The position numbers and the translations under genes are program-made. Shown one piece after another: positions 8,624 through 17,230 of a stretch of 64,000 nucleotides of DNA. This DNA comes from a virus, in IMG/VR virus record IMGVR_UViG_3300025645_000053, positions 1 to 64,000 of that record; one strand, written 5' to 3'. The notes beneath the pieces were generated by a model. The model worked only from the letters and a program-made list of their open reading frames with translations, had not been told where the DNA came from and searched no databases. Position 1 is the first letter of the stretch. Every line of letters starts with the position of its first letter.

Positions 8624-10344
8624 TGAGTGTAGCCTTTAAAACAATAAAATGGAAAAACTTTTTATCAACTGGTGATAAGTTTACTGAAATTCAACTTGAC
8701 CGTTCTCCGACTACTTTAATTGTCGGCAAGAACGGTGCTGGTAAGTCCACGATGCTTGATGCTTTATCGTTTGCGCTGTTTGGCCGGCCGCATCGATCAA
8801 TCAATAAACCTCAACTTGTAAATTCTGTAAACGAAAAGCAATGTGAAGTACACGTTGAATTTACTATAGGTATACATCAATTTAAAATCATTCGTGGTAT
8901 TAAGCCTAACATATTTGAAATTTATCAAGATGGCGTGATGATTAATCAAAATAGTGCAGTTCGTGATTATCAGCATTATCTTGAGCAAAACGTACTAAAG
9001 CTTAATCATAAATCTTTCCATCAAATTGTAGTCTTGGGATCTTCATCTTTTATTCCTTTCATGCAATTGCCTGCTCATCACAGACGAGATATTATTGAGG
9101 ATCTTCTTGATATTAATATCTTTTCTAAAATGAACGGCATTCTTAAAGAGTCTATGGGTAAACTTCGAGAGTCTTTATCTGATTTTAATAATCAAATCGA
9201 TACTATAAAAGACAAGATTGAACTTCAAAGAAAGTATGTTACTGATATTTCGCTTTTGAATGAAGAACATCTTGAATATAAACGAAGTATAATTGTTACG
9301 TCTAAATCAGAATTAGATATGATAACCGGTGAGAACTACAGTTTGCAAAATTACATTAGTGAACATAGCGCGGCAACATCTGCAAAACACTTGACTATTG
9401 AAAAGATTAGCAAAAAGCTAGGTAAGTATGAATCGACATTTAAGACTGAAATTCGCGGAGTAGTAAAAGAAGCAAAGTTTTATGACGAACATGAAAATTG
9501 TCCGACATGTTCCCAGGACATTGACGAACAGTTTAGAGCTGAACGTAAAGCAAAAGCGACTTCACGCGCTAAAGATCTTAAAGATGGTATTAATAAACTT
9601 ACTATTGAAATTACTGAAACTGATATGGCATTGGCTGAGTCGCAAATTGCTTTAAACGATATTACAGCAAAAAGCAATAGCATTATTGCTAATGACAAGT
9701 TGATTAAAAAAATAAATAAGTCAATTGACACAATTCAGGTCGAAATTGATGACATTTCTAAAACTAATAATGATGTTAATAACGAAAAGTCAAAGCTTCA
9801 GGAAATGATTGAATTGAAAGTAGAGCTTCTTAATAAAAAGATTGAAGTTGTTGAAGACCAGCGTTATTCAACAGTTGCACAAGAAATGTTAAAAGACACT
9901 GGTATTAAAACTAAAATTATTAAACAGTATTTACCTGTTATGAATAACTTAATCAATCAATATCTCCAAACAATGGATTTCTTTGTATCTTTCAATCTTG
10001 ATGAAAACTTTAATGAAACTATTAAGTCTCGCCATCGTGATCAGTTCAAATATAGCTCTTTCAGCGAAGGTGAAAAGGCAAGGATAGATCTTGCATTACT
10101 GTTTACATGGAGGCAGATTTCTACCATGAAAAACTCTTCATTAACTAATTTGTTGATACTTGACGAATCATTTGATTCTTCTATGGACGGCGAAGGTATT
10201 GGTCATCTTACAAAGATACTTCAAAGCACGTGTGCCGATACTAATGTGTTCGTTATCAGTCACCGCGAATCTTTAGAAGATAGCTCTTTGTTCAAATCAA
10301 AGATTGAATTCGTCAAAGAGGGCAACTTTAGTTCAGTCGCGTAA
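8623..10344 (+). CDS. 46: Recombination nuclease ATPase gp46 (SbcC/Rad50-like)
   Basis: A 573-residue SMC-like ATPase. The N-terminal Walker A is VGKNGAGKST; a central zinc hook CPTC lies between two coiled coils; the C-terminal signature is FSEGEKARIDLAL and Walker B is LLILDESFDS. These are the parts of Rad50/SbcC and T4 gp46 (560 residues). It pairs with gp47 encoded just upstream and ends the operon. Confidence 0.96.
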   Translation: MSVAFKTIKWKNFLSTGDKFTEIQLDRSPTTLIVGKNGAGKSTMLDALSFALFGRPHRSINKPQLVNSVNEKQCEVHVEFTIGIHQFKIIRGIKPNIFEIYQDGVMINQNSAVRDYQHYLEQNVLKLNHKSFHQIVVLGSSSFIPFMQLPAHHRRDIIEDLLDINIFSKMNGILKESMGKLRESLSDFNNQIDTIKDKIELQRKYVTDISLLNEEHLEYKRSIIVTSKSELDMITGENYSLQNYISEHSAATSAKHLTIEKISKKLGKYESTFKTEIRGVVKEAKFYDEHENCPTCSQDIDEQFRAERKAKATSRAKDLKDGINKLTIEITETDMALAESQIALNDITAKSNSIIANDKLIKKINKSIDTIQVEIDDISKTNNDVNNEKSKLQEMIELKVELLNKKIEVVEDQRYSTVAQEMLKDTGIKTKIIKQYLPVMNNLINQYLQTMDFFVSFNLDENFNETIKSRHRDQFKYSSFSEGEKARIDLALLFTWRQISTMKNSSLTNLLILDESFDSSMDGEGIGHLTKILQSTCADTNVFVISHRESLEDSSLFKSKIEFVKEGNFSSVA

Positions 10345-10390
10345 AGTCTCTCCTTATAACCTAATGATCTATTATATTCTTTTTAATTAT

Positions 10391-10419
10391 TATACATTTC
10401 TAATTAAAATGGATATAAT
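10391..10419 (+). promoter_or_regulatory. TATACA/TATAAT-class promoter
   Basis: TATACA at 10391 and TATAAT at 10414 with a 17 bp spacer, followed by the repeated leader beginning GTACCATAAATTGATAAC also found near 27.16, 30.11 and 43.16 kb. Confidence 0.7.
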
Positions 10420-10466
10420 AGTACCATAAATTGATAACAACTATAACAACTATTTGGAAAAAGAAG

Positions 10467-10754
10467 ATGAATATACACATTGAATTAGTTAAGAAATGGT
10501 TGGCTGATCCAGAATCAGTTAGTCAAGAAGAATTAAAAGCTAATGCTGATAATACTGCTGCTGCTTATGCTGCTGCTGCTTATGCTGCTGATGCTGCTGA
10601 GGCTGCTGATGCTTATGCTGCTAGTGCTGCTGATGCTGCTGCTGCTTATGCTGCTTATGCTGCTGATGCTGCTGCTGATGCTGCTGAGGCTGCTGATGCT
10701 TATGCTGCTACTTATTGGGTAAAACGCTATGAAAAATTAAAGGAGAAAGCGTGA
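10467..10754 (+). CDS. Alanine-rich repeat protein
   Basis: A 95-residue protein. Residues 1-25 (IELVKKWLADPESVSQEELK) form a normal helical head; residues 26-85 are almost only Ala with regularly placed Tyr, Asp and Glu; the end is WVKRYEKLKEKA. The DNA is a near-pure GCT codon repeat with an internal longer duplication (GAGGCTGCTGATGCTTATGC occurs twice). I chose the ATG after GGAAAAAGAAG; an upstream ATG falls in the promoter leader. Similar Ala-rich proteins occur in other phages without known function. Confidence 0.7.
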   Translation: MNIHIELVKKWLADPESVSQEELKANADNTAAAYAAAAYAADAAEAADAYAASAADAAAAYAAYAADAAADAAEAADAYAATYWVKRYEKLKEKA

Positions 10755-11017
10755 TGAATTTATACAAAATAAGCCAGTCAGTAAACAATGACTACGACAC
10801 TTATGACTCAGCAATCGTAGCAGCACCAGATGCGGAAAAAGCCCGTGTAATGCATCCTAACGGTGTTAAATCAGACCGATTGGATAGGAAAACACCTATA
10901 AGCTTTAGTATGGGAGACTGGGTCGTTTACCCAAGCGACGTAACAGTAGAACTCATTGGAGTAGCTTCAGAAAAAACACAACGCTCAGTTATATGCGCTT
11001 CATTTAATGCAGGGTAA
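10754..11017 (+). CDS. Hypothetical protein
   Basis: An 87-residue protein starting MNLYKISQSVNNDYDTYDS. The ATG overlaps the stop of the Ala-rich gene (TGATG) and lies 8 bp after AAAGGAG; a GTG one codon earlier is the alternative. The pattern YDTYDSAIVAAPDAEKARVMHP recalls small phage proteins of unknown function found in many tailed phages. No catalytic motif seen. Confidence 0.65.
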   Translation: MNLYKISQSVNNDYDTYDSAIVAAPDAEKARVMHPNGVKSDRLDRKTPISFSMGDWVVYPSDVTVELIGVASEKTQRSVICASFNAG

Positions 11018-11029
11018 GGAGCAAGAGTG

Positions 11030-11443
11030 ATGAGCCTAGAACAATACAAAGATGCAAACAGAAAGGAATTGTGGGAAATATTGCAGATTCAAGTAGAACA
11101 GATTGCAGAGCTTGAGAAAGAGCGTGATGAATGCCATGCAATGGTTGTTTACATGGGTGCAATCATGGATGAGTCGGAAGGTGTTGCTGGGTATCACTTA
11201 AATGGCGATATTGCCAAGTGGGACGATTTATTTACAGTACCTTTATATGAAAATGCACTACAAGCACACAGCCTAGAGCAGCAAGCTAAGGGATTAGAGG
11301 ACTATGTAAGTAAAACTATGGACAATAGTTATATATTACATTTAGACCCCGAAGATATTCACCATTGTATTCTCATCGACCTAAATGCAACAGCCTTGCG
11401 TTTACTTGAGAAAGCCAAAGCACTAAAGGAGCAAGGCGAATGA
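11030..11443 (+). CDS. Hypothetical coiled-coil protein
   Basis: A 137-residue protein with a helical N-terminus (LWEILQIQVEQIAELEKERD) likely to form a coiled coil and a second helix at the C-terminus. AAGGAG precedes the ATG; a GTG one codon earlier is possible. It lies in a row of four short genes read from one promoter and overlaps the next gene by 4 bp. No function recognised. Confidence 0.6.
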   Translation: MSLEQYKDANRKELWEILQIQVEQIAELEKERDECHAMVVYMGAIMDESEGVAGYHLNGDIAKWDDLFTVPLYENALQAHSLEQQAKGLEDYVSKTMDNSYILHLDPEDIHHCILIDLNATALRLLEKAKALKEQGE

Positions 11444-11718
11444 CTGATACATTCATAACTGAATATTATTTCTGGATAGCAATACCCGCACAAATTCTAG
11501 GTTTTATACTAGTGTATGCTACAGCAAGACATTTGCATGACTATCTAAACCAGCAGGCCACAGCAATGATGTTCGCATGGCTATGGCCTCTTAGTTTTAT
11601 GTTAGTAATAGTCTGCATTACGGTATTTATAGCATATGCAGTACTTACTGGAATAGCATTAGTTGTTACTTGGTTAGCTGATAAAACAATTGGTAAATTA
11701 ATGAAGGAGCAAGAGTAA
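11440..11718 (+). CDS. Small two-helix membrane protein
   Basis: A 92-residue protein with hydrophobic segments at about residues 10-28 and 42-75, so two membrane passes or a helical hairpin, and a charged tail (KTIGKLMKEQE). It overlaps the preceding gene (ATGA). A nine-codon frame (MNKHIKLVI) starts at its last base and ends at 11747; I regard that as a remnant or leader. Function unknown; early inner-membrane proteins of phages often act in superinfection exclusion. Confidence 0.6.
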   Translation: MTDTFITEYYFWIAIPAQILGFILVYATARHLHDYLNQQATAMMFAWLWPLSFMLVIVCITVFIAYAVLTGIALVVTWLADKTIGKLMKEQE

Positions 11719-11774
11719 TGAACAAACACATTAAATTAGTTATATAGATATTCTTTTTTATTCTATAAAAACTA

Positions 11775-11803
11775 TATACATTAGTGCCAATTCTTGTTAT
11801 AAT
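11775..11803 (+). promoter_or_regulatory. TATACA/TATAAT-class promoter for the CobT-like gene
   Basis: TATACA (11775), 17 bp, TATAAT (11798). The upstream block TTCTATAAAAACTATATACA is shared by other members of this promoter class, and the downstream leader ends AATTGAGTTAAGGAATAAA, which supplies the ribosome site. Confidence 0.8.
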
Positions 11804-11833
11804 AGTACCATAAATTGAGTTAAGGAATAAAAT

Positions 11834-14056
11834 TTGAAATCACATAAATCACTACTTGCAAAGCTACTCGCGAACGAAGACGTTAATGTCGAAGTTGCTG
11901 CAGCTGCAACCGCTTCTTTTAATCCTGTTACACGCACCATCCGAATCCCTGCTTGGAAAGATATTTCAAATGATACTCATGATTTGCTTTTAGGTCACGA
12001 AGTAGGTCACGCATTATATACGCCAACTGAAGGTTGGCATGACGCAGTTCATAATTATGACTTTCCAAAAGCATACGCAAATATCGTTGAAGATATTCGT
12101 ATTGAGAAAAGCATTCAATCAAGATATCCTGGCTTACGCAATAATTTTATTGGCGGTTACAAAGAATTGCTTGAACGCGACTTCTTCGGAATCAATGGTA
12201 CTGACATAAACGCTATGTCTTTCATGAATCGCTTGAACGTTAAATCAAAATGCCGCGACCTTGTCGATGTAAAATTCTCTAAAGAAGAAATGCTTTACGT
12301 TAAAAAGGTTTATGCTTGTAACGACTTCGATGAAGTAATTGATGTTTGTGTTGAATTGCACGAATGGTTAAAAGCCAAAAACGAAAAAGCTAAAGAGCCT
12401 GAAGCACAACCTGAGCCTGAAGCTGAAGAAACTTGTGAAACTCCGGCTGAAGAAGGTGATACTGACCAGGTTGAAGAAGAAACAACTGAAGGCAGTGACA
12501 CCGACGAAGAAGAGGAAACCGAAGAAGAGGCAAAAGCAGGAGTAGACGACGAAGAATCTGAAGCCGATGCTGATGCCGAATCTGAGGAAACCGAAGAAAC
12601 TGATAATACGACTGAAGAGCAAGGTGACGAAGAAACTGATTCTGACGAGTTAGGCGACGATGATGAAGAGCCTCTTGATGAAGATTTTGATTACACTGAC
12701 GCCGAAACTGATAATACTTTCCGTGAAAACGAAGAATCGTTAGGTACTGATGATAAAAATGAAATACCAACAGTTGTTAATATTCCGGTTTATTCTGAAT
12801 TGAAAAAACATATCGTATCATGGGAAAGAGCTCGCGAACTTCGTGCAATAAAATTTGAAAAGTTAAAAAATACAAAAACTTATACAAAACCTGGTCATTA
12901 TAACTGGTCAAACAATTGTGAAAAACGATTCGTTGGAGATTATTACGATGCTGAATTTAACATCGCACTTAAATCTGCAAACGAAAATGCTGAAGCTTTG
13001 GTTAAAGAATTCGAGCGTAAAAAATCAGCTTGGCAGTCGCAACGTTCTCAAGAATCAAGAAAAGGCTCTTTGAATATGTCAAAACTTCATAACTATAAAT
13101 TCTCTGATGATATCTTTATGTCGAATATTAACATGCCTAATTACAAATCTCATGGTTTGGTTTCGCTAATTGACTTCTCAGGCTCAATGCATGGCAATAT
13201 GATTACTACAATCACTCAAGCTTATGTCCTTGCTGCATTCGCTAAAAGAGTTAATATTCCATTTAATATCTGCAGCTTTACCTCATCGCGTTCAGCCTCT
13301 GAATGCTTTGATAGAGCTCGAGAAAAACAGCCTGAAAATGATTTAGATATGAAAGATATTTTAATGGTTGAGCAATTTACTGACCAAATGAATAAAGCGG
13401 CTATTGTCGATACTTTCAAAACATTATGGAAAACCTATCAAGAATCTTATTATACAATTGCTGCACCTTGTGACACTTTAGGTGGTACTCCACTTGACGG
13501 TTCAATTGCTGCGATGGTATCAGTCATTGATAACTTCAAAACTAAAAATCGACTTCAGAAGGTTTCGTTTATTACAATCAACGATGGTGATACTTCTCCA
13601 AGCATTGCTCATGGCCTGTGGGGCGGCGCTAAATCACGTCTTTATTACAAAAATAAATTCATTGCTGAACTTGATTGGAGATCTTACAAAAAGAATTCAA
13701 GCAATGGAATAATTGATAACCTAACAAATTGCATTAAAGATCTTGGAGTTACTACGGTTGGTTTTTACATTACAAGAAACATTAGACAAGAATATTATTC
13801 AACTAATCTTGCAGCTTGTCCAAAGGCCAGAAAAACCTTTAATGAAAGCGGCATCGTAAAAGAGCTTGATAAAGACACTGAATATGACGCTTATTACTTC
13901 ATGAAAGCCTTACCTAAATTAGATGATGGTGATGATTTTAGTAATATCAATGAAAATTCTAAAAAAGCTGATTTGAATAAAGCTTTAAAAAGCATGGGTA
14001 AAAACCGAATCTTTACTCGAGTTTTTGCAAAAACATTAGCTGAGGCAATAGCATAA
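11834..14056 (+). CDS. CobT/VWA-like metallopeptidase-motif protein
   Basis: A 740-residue protein with a zinc-peptidase-like HEVGH near residue 56, a long Asp/Glu-rich linker (about residues 190-320) and a C-terminal von Willebrand A domain with the metal-ion site DFSGSMHG. This arrangement is that of CobT-type proteins, which pair with a MoxR/CobS AAA+ ATPase in cobalt chelatase and related complexes; such an ATPase is encoded at 14.6 kb. Pairs of this kind are widespread in marine T4-like phages, but their substrate is unknown. The start is TTG, placed correctly after AAGGAATAAAAT. Confidence 0.8.
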   Translation: MKSHKSLLAKLLANEDVNVEVAAAATASFNPVTRTIRIPAWKDISNDTHDLLLGHEVGHALYTPTEGWHDAVHNYDFPKAYANIVEDIRIEKSIQSRYPGLRNNFIGGYKELLERDFFGINGTDINAMSFMNRLNVKSKCRDLVDVKFSKEEMLYVKKVYACNDFDEVIDVCVELHEWLKAKNEKAKEPEAQPEPEAEETCETPAEEGDTDQVEEETTEGSDTDEEEETEEEAKAGVDDEESEADADAESEETEETDNTTEEQGDEETDSDELGDDDEEPLDEDFDYTDAETDNTFRENEESLGTDDKNEIPTVVNIPVYSELKKHIVSWERARELRAIKFEKLKNTKTYTKPGHYNWSNNCEKRFVGDYYDAEFNIALKSANENAEALVKEFERKKSAWQSQRSQESRKGSLNMSKLHNYKFSDDIFMSNINMPNYKSHGLVSLIDFSGSMHGNMITTITQAYVLAAFAKRVNIPFNICSFTSSRSASECFDRAREKQPENDLDMKDILMVEQFTDQMNKAAIVDTFKTLWKTYQESYYTIAAPCDTLGGTPLDGSIAAMVSVIDNFKTKNRLQKVSFITINDGDTSPSIAHGLWGGAKSRLYYKNKFIAELDWRSYKKNSSNGIIDNLTNCIKDLGVTTVGFYITRNIRQEYYSTNLAACPKARKTFNESGIVKELDKDTEYDAYYFMKALPKLDDGDDFSNINENSKKADLNKALKSMGKNRIFTRVFAKTLAEAIA

Positions 14057-14280
14057 TGGATATCGTGATTATAGTTTCTGGAATTTACTTCATGGGTTGT
14101 CTGATAATGGTTTTTTGTGAACCGATACTAAACAAAAATGAAGAGGCAGATTATCCGGGCATGGTAATACTGTGGCCGATTGCGGTAGCGGCAATTATAG
14201 CAGTATTACCATATGTCGCGCTACAGATACTCATCATTACGCCAGTTTCAAAGGCCGGTAAAAGATTCTTTGGAGAATAA
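14056..14280 (+). CDS. Small membrane protein
   Basis: A 74-residue protein with two hydrophobic segments (about residues 3-21 and 33-62) and a basic tail (KAGKRFFGE). Its ATG overlaps the last base of the CobT-like gene, so the two are translationally coupled. No known family recognised. Confidence 0.55.
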   Translation: MDIVIIVSGIYFMGCLIMVFCEPILNKNEEADYPGMVILWPIAVAAIIAVLPYVALQILIITPVSKAGKRFFGE

Positions 14281-14319
14281 GGCTATTCCTTTTTGTTCTA
14301 AAAATAACGCAATAAACTA

Positions 14320-14347
14320 TATACATTTGTTCTAGATTTGATATAAT
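14320..14347 (+). promoter_or_regulatory. TATACA/TATAAT-class promoter
   Basis: TATACA (14320), 16 bp, TATAAT (14342), with the class's upstream block (CCTTTTTGTTCTA) and a leader ending CTGAGGAATAAAAAC. Confidence 0.75.
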
Positions 14348-14378
14348 AGATCTATAAATTGAACTGAGGAATAAAAAC

Positions 14379-14555
14379 ATGAGATTAGCAATTGAACAAA
14401 TTATGAAAGCCGCCAAGTGTACCGAAGCGCAAGCAAACACTATCGAGAATTACATCGATGATAATTGGCTTATTGATTGGTCAGAAGATTCTTTACGCAA
14501 AATCAACAAAACTGCTCGTGAAGCGGTTATAGCCTTAGAACTAAATGTTCTATAA
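14379..14555 (+). CDS. Hypothetical 58-residue protein
   Basis: A short helical protein starting MRLAIEQIMKAAKCTEAQAN with a good ribosome site (GAGGAA) and its own promoter. The pattern suggests a three-helix UBA-like or HTH-like unit, but this is a guess. Its stop codon is inside the next promoter's upstream block (CTATAAAAACTATATACA). Confidence 0.6.
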   Translation: MRLAIEQIMKAAKCTEAQANTIENYIDDNWLIDWSEDSLRKINKTAREAVIALELNVL

Positions 14556-14561
14556 AAACTA

Positions 14562-14590
14562 TATACATTACCGAATAAAATTGATATAAT
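14562..14590 (+). promoter_or_regulatory. TATACA/TATAAT-class promoter for the MoxR-like gene
   Basis: TATACA (14562), 17 bp, TATAAT (14585); leader with AGATCTACAAATTGAG and GTTAAGGAATAAA, one of the best conserved copies of the repeated cassette. Confidence 0.8.
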
Positions 14591-14620
14591 AGATCTACAA
14601 ATTGAGTTAAGGAATAAATT

Positions 14621-15769
14621 ATGAATACCGAATGTTTTGATGTTATCACCGCCCGTCTTACCGCCCTTCCTGAAAAAACTTACAAGAAAGCCGATATTGT
14701 CGCTGCTTGTTCCGATGTTGAAAACCGCCATGTACAGCGGTTCATTTACCGTGCAATGGTTCGAGTTAAAACTGGAGTTTACGCTTTACCTAACGACGGT
14801 GTCTCTGCACCCGTTAAAACCACTCCTGTCAATCCAATTGCTCAAGCTGTTGTAGAAGCAACTCAGCCTCAACTACAGACCTATATTGATGATTCCGTAT
14901 ATATCCCAAAGGCCGATAGCTTATATGTCCCTTGGGGCAACTCGAAGTCAGTTTCTGATGTTGTAAAAGCAGGTATATTCTTTCCAGTGTATATAAGCGG
15001 TATGTCAGGCAACGGCAAAACGATGATGGTTGAGCAAGCTTGTGCAAAACATAAACGACAATATATACGTGTACAGATTACACCAGAAACTGACGAAGAC
15101 GATCTTATCGGAGGTTTCCGTTTAATCAATGGAGATACCGTATTCGCAGAAGGTCCTGTTATCAAAGCAATGCGTAAAGGTGCAGTTCTTCTTATTGATG
15201 AAATTGACCGTGGAACTAATAAGATCATGTGTTTACAAGGTATCATGGAAGGTAAACCTATTCTTATTAAGAAAACTGGTGAAACTGTAGTACCTGCCGA
15301 AGGATTTCAAATAATTGCTTCAGCAAACTCAAAAGGTCGCGGTTCTGAAGATGGCCGATATGCTTCTTCAATCATCGATGATGCTTTTCTTGAGCGGTTT
15401 GTTGTTACAATGGAACAGCCTTATCCTTCTGAAGCAACTGAACGTAAGATACTTAAACTTCATGGAGATTTATATGGAGTTGACGATACCGAATTTTTTG
15501 AGAAACTTGTTATGTGGGCTCAAGCAATTCGTAAGACATTCTTTGAGACAGACGGCGCAGGTATTGGTGATCTTATTACTACTCGCCGCTTGACACATAT
15601 CGTTAAAGCAGTAACAGTTTTTAAAGACCGAAAGAAAGCTGTTGAACTTTGTGTAAACCGTTTTGATGCCGATATTCGTGATGCATTCATTGACCTTTAT
15701 GGTAAAATCGATGCTGGCGAAGATTTGCAAAACGAAGACAGTGGCGAAGATACTCATTTATCTTTTTAG
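14621..15769 (+). CDS. MoxR/CobS-like AAA+ ATPase
   Basis: A 382-residue AAA+ protein: Walker A GMSGNGKTMM, Walker B AVLLIDEIDRG, sensor region SANSKGRGSEDGRYASS. Residues 1-85 form an extra N-terminal helical region before the ATPase. CobS/MoxR ATPases act with VWA partners to remodel or load metal into target proteins; the CobT-like partner is at 11.8 kb with its own promoter of the same class. A chaperone-like role during infection is plausible; the target is not known. Confidence 0.85.
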   Translation: MNTECFDVITARLTALPEKTYKKADIVAACSDVENRHVQRFIYRAMVRVKTGVYALPNDGVSAPVKTTPVNPIAQAVVEATQPQLQTYIDDSVYIPKADSLYVPWGNSKSVSDVVKAGIFFPVYISGMSGNGKTMMVEQACAKHKRQYIRVQITPETDEDDLIGGFRLINGDTVFAEGPVIKAMRKGAVLLIDEIDRGTNKIMCLQGIMEGKPILIKKTGETVVPAEGFQIIASANSKGRGSEDGRYASSIIDDAFLERFVVTMEQPYPSEATERKILKLHGDLYGVDDTEFFEKLVMWAQAIRKTFFETDGAGIGDLITTRRLTHIVKAVTVFKDRKKAVELCVNRFDADIRDAFIDLYGKIDAGEDLQNEDSGEDTHLSF

Positions 15770-15778
15770 AAAAAACTA

Positions 15779-15807
15779 TTGACACGCGAGTTATTATTTG
15801 ATATAAT
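15779..15807 (+). promoter_or_regulatory. Host-type promoter for the sliding clamp
   Basis: TTGACA (15779), 17 bp, TATAAT (15802), 31 bp before the gene 45 start. Confidence 0.9.
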
Positions 15808-15837
15808 AGCTCTATTAATTAAACAAAAGGAAAAACT

Positions 15838-16518
15838 ATGAAATTATCTAATGAAACTATGTCTTTGCTTAAAAACTTTGCACTGATTAACTCTAACATT
15901 GTGATTGGTGCAGGTTCTAAACTTAAGACTATTAACGAAGCAAAAAACGTGATGGGATATGCTGACATTGCCGAAACCTTTCCTGTAGAGTTTGGCATTT
16001 ATGATTTAGGTGAATTCCTAAATGTTTACAATATGTTTGATGATCCTGAATTAGAGTTTGATGAAAAACTTCAGTCAGTTGTTATCAGTCAAGGTAAACG
16101 TCTTGTTCGCTATCGTTTCTCAAATACTGAAATTCTTACATCTGTTACTAAAGAAGTTAAAATGCCTAAAGCTGACTTGGCGTTCCACTTATCTTCTGAT
16201 GATCTTGCTGCTATTCGCAAAGCAACATCGGTATTAGGTGTCTCTGATGTTGTTATTACAAATAACGGTGAAGATTCGTTACTTGTTACTACAACTGATG
16301 TTAAGGATTCTAGTTCAAACCGCTTCGCTATTGAAATTCCATGTGAAGGTTTATCTGATACTGAATTTAATCTTATATTCAATGTATCAAACTTCAAAAT
16401 GGTTCAAGGCGATTACGATATTGAAGTTTCATCTAAACTAATTTCAAAATTCACTAACACTGCAGCTAATGTTAATTACTTTATCGCTCTTGAGAAGAGC
16501 TCAACTTATGGAGAATAA
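15838..16518 (+). CDS. 45: Sliding clamp gp45
   Basis: A 226-residue protein (T4 gp45 has 228) matching the trimeric DNA polymerase processivity clamp, which also activates late transcription with gp55. The family's start (LSNETMSLLKNFALINSNIV) and the regions VEFGIYDLGEFLNVYNMF and MVQGDYDIEVSSK are recognisable. It opens the replisome block 45-44-62-regA-43, in T4 order. Confidence 0.95.
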   Translation: MKLSNETMSLLKNFALINSNIVIGAGSKLKTINEAKNVMGYADIAETFPVEFGIYDLGEFLNVYNMFDDPELEFDEKLQSVVISQGKRLVRYRFSNTEILTSVTKEVKMPKADLAFHLSSDDLAAIRKATSVLGVSDVVITNNGEDSLLVTTTDVKDSSSNRFAIEIPCEGLSDTEFNLIFNVSNFKMVQGDYDIEVSSKLISKFTNTAANVNYFIALEKSSTYGE

Positions 16519-16519
16519 T

Positions 16520-16795
16520 ATGTCAAACGAAATCGAAGATGTGGAATTACAGGATCTTGATGTTATAGTAGATCTTGAAGAAACTGAAGAAACTAAGTCA
16601 TTCATTGATGTTAACGATTTAGTTGACTGTGTAAAGGTTATCGACTTATGTTCTAAACGTGGTGCCTTTGAAGGAACTGAGTTACAATTGGTTGGTACGC
16701 TACGACAGAAATTAGTTGACTTCGTCAATGCAGTTTCACCACCAGAAACTGATGATGATGCTGATTCTACTGAAGCTAACGAACCGTCGGAATAA
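16520..16795 (+). CDS. Acidic conserved hypothetical protein after gene 45
   Basis: A 91-residue acidic protein; the ATG follows GGAGAATAAT directly after the clamp gene, and upstream in-frame ATGs lie inside gene 45. The centre (NDLVDCVKVIDLCSKRGAFE) looks like a conserved helical unit also seen next to gene 45 in marine relatives, as far as I recall. Both ends are Asp/Glu-rich. Function unknown. Confidence 0.65.
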   Translation: MSNEIEDVELQDLDVIVDLEETEETKSFIDVNDLVDCVKVIDLCSKRGAFEGTELQLVGTLRQKLVDFVNAVSPPETDDDADSTEANEPSE

Positions 16796-16903
16796 CTTGA
16801 TACAAACGGAATAGCCTTCGGGCTATTTTGTGAATAACTTGATATAAACTGGGTAGTCTTAGGCTATTCGGTGAATATCTTAATACAAAGGTTGAACTTT
16901 TGT
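16790..16903 (+). repeat. Three degenerate tandem repeats with hairpins
   Basis: Three units begin GAATAACTTGATACAAAC, GAATAACTTGATATAAAC and GAATATCTTAATACAAAG (16790, 16832, 16873). Unit 1 contains a UUCG hairpin. Each unit ends in GGTGAAT- or TGTGAAT-type sequence, so each ends with a GTG; only the last GTG opens the next real gene. Repeated translation-start regions may arise by slippage or may tune expression. Confidence 0.6.
16810..16829 (+). terminator. UUCG hairpin, likely terminator after 45
   Basis: AATAGCC-TTCG-GGCTATT, a 7-bp stem with the extra-stable UUCG loop, followed by a short T run (TTTTG). T4 terminators often use UUCG loops. The T run is short, so termination may be partial. 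Confidence 0.6.
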
Positions 16904-17207
16904 GAATAAAGAAACTAATAATTTACGTGAATATATTAAATTTAAGGAAATGATTGAAATGATGTTATCCAACCCTAAAGATAAAGAAAGATTGAAAGCT
17001 GGTGTAAAAGAATTGTCTGACTCTATGACTCGTGTTGAGGCCGAGCGTGATCTTCAAAAAGATATCGTTGAGGCAGTATTTGACGAGATCGGTGTTGACA
17101 AAAAAATCATTAAGAAGTTTGCTTCGATGTATCATAAACAAAACTTTACCCAAGTTCAAAGCGAGTTTGAAGAAGTTACTGGTTTATACGAAGACATCTT
17201 TGGTTAA
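16902..17207 (+). CDS. DsbA-like double-stranded DNA-binding protein (putative)
   Basis: A 101-residue charged helical protein starting at GTG. The N-terminal two thirds look like a coiled coil; the C-terminal part has KDIVEAVFDEIGVDKK followed by a YHKQ block, a pattern I associate with T4 DsbA-type small DNA-binding proteins that stimulate late transcription. Between clamp and clamp-loader genes. The identity is tentative. Confidence 0.45.
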   Translation: MNKETNNLREYIKFKEMIEMMLSNPKDKERLKAGVKELSDSMTRVEAERDLQKDIVEAVFDEIGVDKKIIKKFASMYHKQNFTQVQSEFEEVTGLYEDIFG

Positions 17208-17214
17208 TTTCTGC

Positions 17215-17230
17215 AGCGGCTTCGGCCGCT
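17215..17230 (+). other. GC-rich UUCG hairpin
   Basis: AGCGGC-TTCG-GCCGCT, a perfect 6-bp GC-rich stem just after the DsbA-like gene. The following sequence (ACTATTTACA) has no T run but contains the -35 of the next promoter. It may be a processing or pause site or a weak terminator. Confidence 0.6.

Noticed and set aside
11718-11747. Nine-codon ORF MNKHIKLVI
   Set aside because: Too short to support; likely a remnant or chance frame before the promoter, though it has AAGGAG upstream.
12310-12770. Three overlapping minus-strand reading frames opposite the CobT-like gene
   Set aside because: They mirror the Asp/Glu-rich GAA/GAC repeat of the plus-strand gene, have Ser/Phe- or Leu/Arg-biased products and no ribosome sites; they are coding shadows.
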